Source: Mariprofundaceae bacterium (GTDB lineage: Bacteria; Pseudomonadota; Zetaproteobacteria; Mariprofundales; Mariprofundaceae). Taken from it: 36,765 bases of DNA. The stretch covers positions 1 through 36,765 of the forward strand of contig JAUZQO010000059.1 in the NCBI GenBank assembly GCA_030950925.1, given 5' to 3'. How positions within the stretch are numbered: position 1 is the stretch's first letter; each line of letters opens with the position of its first letter. Made by a program: the position numbers and the translations under genes. The notes below the pieces were generated by a model. It did not search any database, was not told the origin of the DNA, and saw nothing but the letters and a program-made list of their open reading frames with translations. Positions 33,175-36,765 of the stretch are shown here, in pieces.

Positions 33175-34887
33175 TCAATACATGTCCAATGCTTCATGGT
33201 TTTGATGACCGCCTTGAATATGTTTGAGGAGTTTTTGATTCCAGACATTTTTGGGGAAATTTTTACGATATTGTTGCGCTAAATATATTTCAGACAGCGA
33301 ATTATCCGCCAAATGGGCTTGTAAAATCAAGCGTTTTAATCCCCAAGGCTCTTGGCACAGCTGCCAATATTCATAAAGATAAGGATAAAGATTCACCCAC
33401 TGGCGTGCTGGGGCATGGGTCAAATCCATATTGACAAATAAATAGGCAAGCCCGACTCGCGCCAGCCAAGGGTCATCAATGGCAGGGGCAACAGCATCAA
33501 TAAAGCGTGGGCTATCGGGATTATCATCAAAAACAGCACGGATATTGGCTTGTGTGTGGATGTATTGATAAGCTGTGAATGCCAAGTAAAAAGCAGGAAG
33601 CACATATAAAGCTGAGGCCATTGTTTTGCGGGAAGATTGGGAGTCAACCGAACATGGAAACAATGCAGCAAGATAAAGCCCAAGCAAGGCAATGAAAAAG
33701 CCTTGTAACAGACTAATGCTGATGAGGCCATGAAGAAGTAAGAGGCTGACAATGAGGACTGCGGTGAAAGCTGGGTGTTCGAGTGGATGGGGTGTTTTGA
33801 GAATTTGGTAAATGCGCCGAACAATGATGCCCAGAAATAGAAAAATAAATGCACCACCGAGAAGACCGCCTTCAGCAAGGTGTTGCAGGATGATATTGTG
33901 ACTCCATGGCGTAATGGTATCCATTTCCACCCATTCAGGATGCAAAGCCAGCGATTTCCCTTGATAGTCCGAAAAGTAAGAAGCGAGGTTGCCCGAACCG
34001 ATACCGATCCAAGGGTGATCCATAAACATCAACCATGAGCTGTACCAAATATTTAAGCGGGCAGACATGCCAGCTTCCGCCAGCCGTGAACCCAAGGGGG
34101 TGATGCTTGGTTGCATGGTTTGCAAGACTTCCTGCCATTGTAAGGCAAGCAATAAGCTAACAAATAATACGGCCGATATGTGAAGAAAGTATCTTTTCTT
34201 TTTGGGATGTAAGATAAACAAGCTGATGGTGAGTAATATGAGCAATAAAAGTGCGCTGCGGCTGTTGCTGATAAAAATAATGGCGCAGGGTAAAATAGAC
34301 GCGATAAGCCAGCGTTTATCCCATGCTGTGCGGATGCTCTTAACCCATAATGATGTCAATACAATCAATAAGAAAAGCGTGGCGAGATTCCGTTGTAAAA
34401 GTGGGCCTGCAAAATCAGGAAAATAGCTCCAAATCGCAAAGAAAGCACGGGGATCTTCTGGGAAAAAGTGAAAGCTGTGTATCACGCCAATCAATGCATA
34501 CACATTGCCCATGATGGCAAGCAAAGCGATCCATGATGAGCTTTGAATCAACGCGCTTGATGAAGCTTGGCACATCCGAAAAATAAGAAAAACTGCGGTG
34601 ATATAGATGCTGTATTTCACCAAACCCCAAGGGTTGGGGGTATCTTGTATGGCAAGGTGAATGAATACTGGGCTTAGAAATAAAGCCAACAAGCCCCAAG
34701 TGCTTGGCTTGTTTTCAGGGGGAGTGGTGGTTTGCATCCATGCGGCTGCAAGCAAAGCGGCAGCTAAGGCAAGCAAGTCTGTGGCAACCCAATAATCTAA
34801 AATACTGGTGGTAAAAAAAGGGGTCATGAAAAACAAACCCCAAAGCATAAGGGTGAATGCTTTGCTTGTGCGTGTCTTTTGAAGCAC
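33175..34887 (-). CDS. Wzy/PglL-type O-antigen ligase, probable pilin O-oligosaccharyltransferase
   Basis: 570 residues with about 12 membrane helices and a large periplasmic loop. The Wzy_C signature is in the middle: ARLNIWYSSWLMFMDHPWIGIGSGNLASYF, then TPWSHNIILQHLAEGGLLGGAFIF, with the conserved R, G-x-G-x-x and H. The C-terminal 120 residues are soluble and helical. Such proteins join lipid-linked glycans to lipid A or, in the PglL/PilO/TfpO group, to pilins. The GTG start is 5 bases after the stop of a pilin gene in the same direction, so it is coupled to a pilin, favouring the pilin-glycosylation reading. WaaL is the alternative. Confidence 0.87.
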   Translation of the reverse strand: MLQKTRTSKAFTLMLWGLFFMTPFFTTSILDYWVATDLLALAAALLAAAWMQTTTPPENKPSTWGLLALFLSPVFIHLAIQDTPNPWGLVKYSIYITAVFLIFRMCQASSSALIQSSSWIALLAIMGNVYALIGVIHSFHFFPEDPRAFFAIWSYFPDFAGPLLQRNLATLFLLIVLTSLWVKSIRTAWDKRWLIASILPCAIIFISNSRSALLLLILLTISLFILHPKKKRYFLHISAVLFVSLLLALQWQEVLQTMQPSITPLGSRLAEAGMSARLNIWYSSWLMFMDHPWIGIGSGNLASYFSDYQGKSLALHPEWVEMDTITPWSHNIILQHLAEGGLLGGAFIFLFLGIIVRRIYQILKTPHPLEHPAFTAVLIVSLLLLHGLISISLLQGFFIALLGLYLAALFPCSVDSQSSRKTMASALYVLPAFYLAFTAYQYIHTQANIRAVFDDNPDSPRFIDAVAPAIDDPWLARVGLAYLFVNMDLTHAPARQWVNLYPYLYEYWQLCQEPWGLKRLILQAHLADNSLSEIYLAQQYRKNFPKNVWNQKLLKHIQGGHQNHEALDMY

Positions 34888-34892
34888 TTTGA

Positions 34893-35273
34893 TTATTGGC
34901 CCAGATGACGAATGATTTTGATGGGTTGGGATGCACCAACATGGGTGGCGACAAGATTGAGTGAGCTATCTGGCAAAACAATACCTTTCATGGTAACCCC
35001 TTGAGATAACCTAATGCTATAGCTGGGGGCAATATAAAAAAGACTTAATCCTTTGCTGGCTGTAAAAGGCCCGAATCCAATATAAACTTGTTTATCACCA
35101 TAATAGCTCTCGCATGTAACGGCAGCGTTATGCAAATCTTGTTGCACTGATTTTTCCAATGATGATTGTTCGATACCATGATAAGAAGAGAGGGCGATAG
35201 ATGCCAAAATGCCAATAATCATGACAATAAAAAGTAATTCCAATAATGTGAAACCTTGTTCTTTTGGGTGCAT
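34893..35273 (-). CDS. Type IV pilin-like protein (candidate glycosylated pilin)
   Basis: 126 residues. The leader MHPKEQG is followed by FTLLELLFIVMIIGILASIALSSY (prepilin peptidase site G/F, E5 present). The globular part has one cysteine (VTCESYYGD), and its C-terminal region (GLSLFYIAPSYSIRLSQGVTMKGIVLPDSSLNLVATH) differs from the two other pilins of the window. It may be a minor pilin or a pseudopilin. GAGGTGA lies 3 bases before the ATG. The ligase gene follows 5 bases after its stop. Confidence 0.92.
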   Translation of the reverse strand: MHPKEQGFTLLELLFIVMIIGILASIALSSYHGIEQSSLEKSVQQDLHNAAVTCESYYGDKQVYIGFGPFTASKGLSLFYIAPSYSIRLSQGVTMKGIVLPDSSLNLVATHVGASQPIKIIRHLGQ

Positions 35274-35295
35274 GTTTCACCTCATTGATGGGAAT

Positions 35296-35486
35296 TATAG
35301 TGATTCAAGCATGAAACTACCGTCATTCCCGAAATCTTGTATCGGGAATCTATAGTTATTCAAGTATTAAACCACCGTCATTCCAGAGTGCTTGTGTCTG
35401 GAATCTATCGATAGACCCTCGACACAACCCCCGATACAAACACTCGGGGGTGACGACAACATCATGTAGTATTCATACTTAAACGA
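35296..35486. repeat. REP-like repeat cluster between two pilin genes
   Basis: Four hairpin-type modules linked by 'tatagtgattcaag…': CGTCATTCCCGAAATCTTGT with ATCGGGAATCTA (35321-35353), CGTCATTCCAGAGTGCTTGT with GTCTGGAATCTA (35376-35407), a CCCTCGACAC half (35416-35425), and CCCCCGATACAAACACTCGG with GGGTGACG (35428-35455). It contains no gene. Confidence 0.8.
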
Positions 35487-35490
35487 TTAT

Positions 35491-35520
35491 GGCATTCCCA
35501 CGCAGGAGCATGGGAACGAG
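35491..35520. repeat. Single REP of a second type (GGCATTCCCACGC…GGGAACGAG)
   Basis: GGCATTCCCACGC, AGGAG and CATGGGAACGAG give a short imperfect hairpin just before the pilin terminator. The same general motif (CATTCCCACGC…GTGGGAACG) is a common dispersed palindrome in Proteobacteria. The stretch 35274-35574 between the two pilins otherwise has only repeats and the terminator. Confidence 0.6.
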
Positions 35521-35523
35521 AAC

Positions 35524-35554
35524 CAAAAAAAAGGCTGGCTCATTGAGCCAGCCT
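35524..35554 (-). terminator. Rho-independent terminator of the 36045 pilin
   Basis: On the minus strand AAGGCTGGCTC, the loop AAT and GAGCCAGCCTT form a perfect stem, followed by TTTTTTGG (35524-35532). It lies 21 bases after the pilin stop. Confidence 0.9.
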
Positions 35555-35574
35555 TTTCTAACACAGTTGTCGAA

Positions 35575-36045
35575 TTAAATAACTTTGCCGCCTGCTGTTG
35601 CAGTTGAAGTTGTGATGCCTGTTGCAGCTGAACCTTTCTGAGTTTTATCACCCAACCAATGTTTGGTGCGAGCAACATAGTCTTGAGCAGTAATGGTTCC
35701 TGAAGGAATAATCAAGCTGACACCTTTGGATAATTTAGCACCTGGAAGGCTTGCAGCTGTAGTACTTTTACCAAGAGTACCATTAATAGTATTAGTAATA
35801 GTAGTTGGACCTGCAGTTGCGCCAATAGCCTTTGTCACAGCGACATACTGTTGGTTTTCTGCAAAACTTGCTTCTTCAGAGGTCATAACATTGCGTAAAT
35901 CTGATTTAGCTGCCGAGTTGAATGCCTTCAAACGATAAGAAGAGAATTGTGGAATCGCAATCGCAGCCAAAATGCCAATAATTGCCACAACAATCATCAA
36001 TTCAATCAATGTAAAACCTTTTTCTTTCTTCACTTGAACCATCAT
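35575..36045 (-). CDS. Type IV pilin without cysteines, Thr/Ala-rich
   Basis: 156 residues. The leader MMVQVKKEKG is cut before [32 protein letters not shown] (E5 present), which is nearly identical in this part to the 29999 pilin. The globular domain is rich in T, A, S and G (ATAGPTTITNTINGTLGKSTTAAS; GSAATGITTSTATAGGKVI) and has no cysteine, so there is no C-terminal disulfide loop. The Thr-rich regions are possible O-glycosylation sites for the ligase at 33175-34887. It has its own sigma-54 promoter, a GGAGG ribosome site and a strong terminator, which suggests the major pilin. Confidence 0.95.
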   Translation of the reverse strand: MMVQVKKEKGFTLIELMIVVAIIGILAAIAIPQFSSYRLKAFNSAAKSDLRNVMTSEEASFAENQQYVAVTKAIGATAGPTTITNTINGTLGKSTTAASLPGAKLSKGVSLIIPSGTITAQDYVARTKHWLGDKTQKGSAATGITTSTATAGGKVI

Positions 36046-36109
36046 AATATTTCCTCCAAAGAAATAATATAAAATTTATTTACCGCCGAAGTGACGATGC
36101 AAAGCTTAT

Positions 36110-36125
36110 CGCAACCCCAATGCCA
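36110..36125 (-). promoter_or_regulatory. Sigma-54 promoter of the pilin gene
   Basis: The minus strand reads TGGCATTGGGGTTGCG: TGGCA, then 6 bases, then TTGC. Spacing between GG (-24) and GC (-12) is exactly that of the sigma-54 consensus TGGCACG-N4-TTGCA. The start site would be about 11 bases downstream, giving a leader of about 55 bases before the ATG at 36045. Sigma-54 control through PilS/PilR is typical of pilA genes. Confidence 0.75.
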
Positions 36126-36259
36126 AAGTTGTGCGGGAGTATGTTCATCTTTTTATCTCAGTTGTGACGCATATTGTCACAAATAGCCAAAATAATTGTC
36201 AGTTTGACTTATTTTCTTCCATTTCTCCTTCCGACCGTCCTCGGTGGTGATGAAATAAG

Positions 36260-36592
36260 CCGTCATTCCCGAAATCTTTTATCGGGAATCTACCTATATA
36301 GTGATTCAAGTATTAAACCACCGTCATTCCAGAGTGCTTGTGTCTGGAATCTATCAATAGACCCTCGACACAAGCATTAAATCACCACGTCATTCCCGAA
36401 ATATTTTATCGGGAATCTAATGGTAGATCCTCGATACAAGCATTCGAGGATGACGATTGGGGAATATGGAAATGATAGTTCTATACTTGAATGACGTGGT
36501 GATTTAATACTTGAATCACTATAGATCCTTGATGCAAGCATTCGAGGGTGACGGCAGCATAATGTAGTCATCATGCTTGAACTACTATTATA
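36260..36592. repeat. Longest REP-like repeat cluster in the window
   Basis: Six modules: CGTCATTCCCGAAATCTTTT with ATCGGGAATCTA (36261-36292), CGTCATTCCAGAGTGCTTGT with GTCTGGAATCTA (36322-36353), a CCCTCGACAC half (36362-36371), CGTCATTCCCGAAATATTTT with ATCGGGAATCTA (36388-36419), GATCCTCGATACAAGCATTC with GAGGATGACG (36426-36455), and GATCCTTGATGCAAGCATTC with GAGGGTGACG (36524-36553). These are linked by ATAGTGATTCAAGTATTAAA or its reverse. The 590-base space between the pilin and yciB has the sigma-54 promoter and this cluster but no gene. Confidence 0.82.
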
Positions 36593-36635
36593 AGGTGCAA
36601 TCTTGAGTATTCGATGTTTCTTGATGCATGAAAAA

Positions 36636-36765
36636 TCATGTCGATTTATCTTCCATATACCGTGCCAAATAGATGCTCTGCCCCATGATAAATACAAAGG
36701 TTGCACCCAAAAGTCCAAACATTTTGAAATTGACCCATGTGGCTGTATCAAAATTGAAGGCGACA
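36636..36765 (-). CDS. yciB: Inner membrane septation protein A, 3' end only
   Basis: The last 42 codons of a minus-strand gene, cut by the window edge. The product contains FDTATWVNFKMFGLLGATF and VFIMGQSIYLARYMEDKST, which matches the C-terminus of YciB/IspZ (…TWVNFKxFG…QxxYLARHM). YciB is a polytopic inner-membrane protein linked to cell envelope synthesis and septation. The remaining part lies outside. Confidence 0.85.
   Translation of the reverse strand, partial: VAFNFDTATWVNFKMFGLLGATFVFIMGQSIYLARYMEDKST

Noticed and set aside
36260-36592. Regularly spaced repeats that could suggest a CRISPR array
   Set aside because: Modules are palindromic, occur in both orientations, vary in sequence and have no unique spacers of constant length. 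No cas genes are nearby.

Overview
The window comes from a Gram-negative, Proteobacteria-like chromosome of moderate to low GC. It has lipoproteins, c-type cytochromes, type IV pili, ClpB and an NADPH-type class I IlvC. The gene set (orphan respiratory accessory operon with a CcoS-like protein and cytochrome c, PDH complex with a lipoyl-E3 fusion, beta-carbonic anhydrase, class I FBPase, pilin cluster) would suit an autotrophic or microaerobic lineage such as the Zetaproteobacteria. That placement is a guess from gene content, not a database result.

Layout. 1-300: tail of a decayed IS200/IS605-type tnpB with its right-end hairpin, abutting a REP-like repeat. 303-1319: ilvC. 1402-4677 (-): a tight seven-gene membrane/respiratory operon (small membrane proteins, CcoS-like protein, monohaem cytochrome c, membrane-anchored FGE-fold protein). 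4810-7201 (+): SEC-C protein and a TPR-sulfotransferase. 7332-13585 (+): pdhA-pdhB-E2-lipoyl/E3 and an Mrp/ApbC carrier, with structured repeats between the last subunits. 13645-19777 (-): hybrid histidine kinase, PIN-PhoH ATPase, beta-carbonic anhydrase, glutaredoxin, ComF and a cNMP-FHA protein. 19878-22487 (-): clpB. 22637-24295 (+): fbp and a divergent family-4 uracil-DNA glycosylase.

24277-29703 is the most unusual part. It encodes a probable peptide-modification and secretion system: a 15-cysteine secreted peptide with an RR-type signal, a radical SAM/SPASM enzyme, a PqqD-like carrier and an HprK-related kinase, all co-directional. Divergent from these are an uncharacterised nucleotidyltransferase and a lipoprotein cytochrome c. 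Two small secreted proteins of unknown function follow the kinase. The architecture resembles the PqqD/HprK-related 'HPr-rel-A' type systems. The Cys-rich substrate and the cytochrome linkage are what look new.

29999-36045 is a type IV pilin island: three pilins, a Wzy/PglL-like O-oligosaccharyltransferase directly after one of them, and an ABC-2 exporter with a membrane-anchored helical-repeat protein (reminiscent of PilGHI of Myxococcus). The most distal pilin has an excellent sigma-54 promoter. The intergenic spaces of the island are filled with a family of REP-like palindromes, copies of which also lie at 142-175 and 17824-17930. The window ends inside the 3' end of yciB/ispZ (-).
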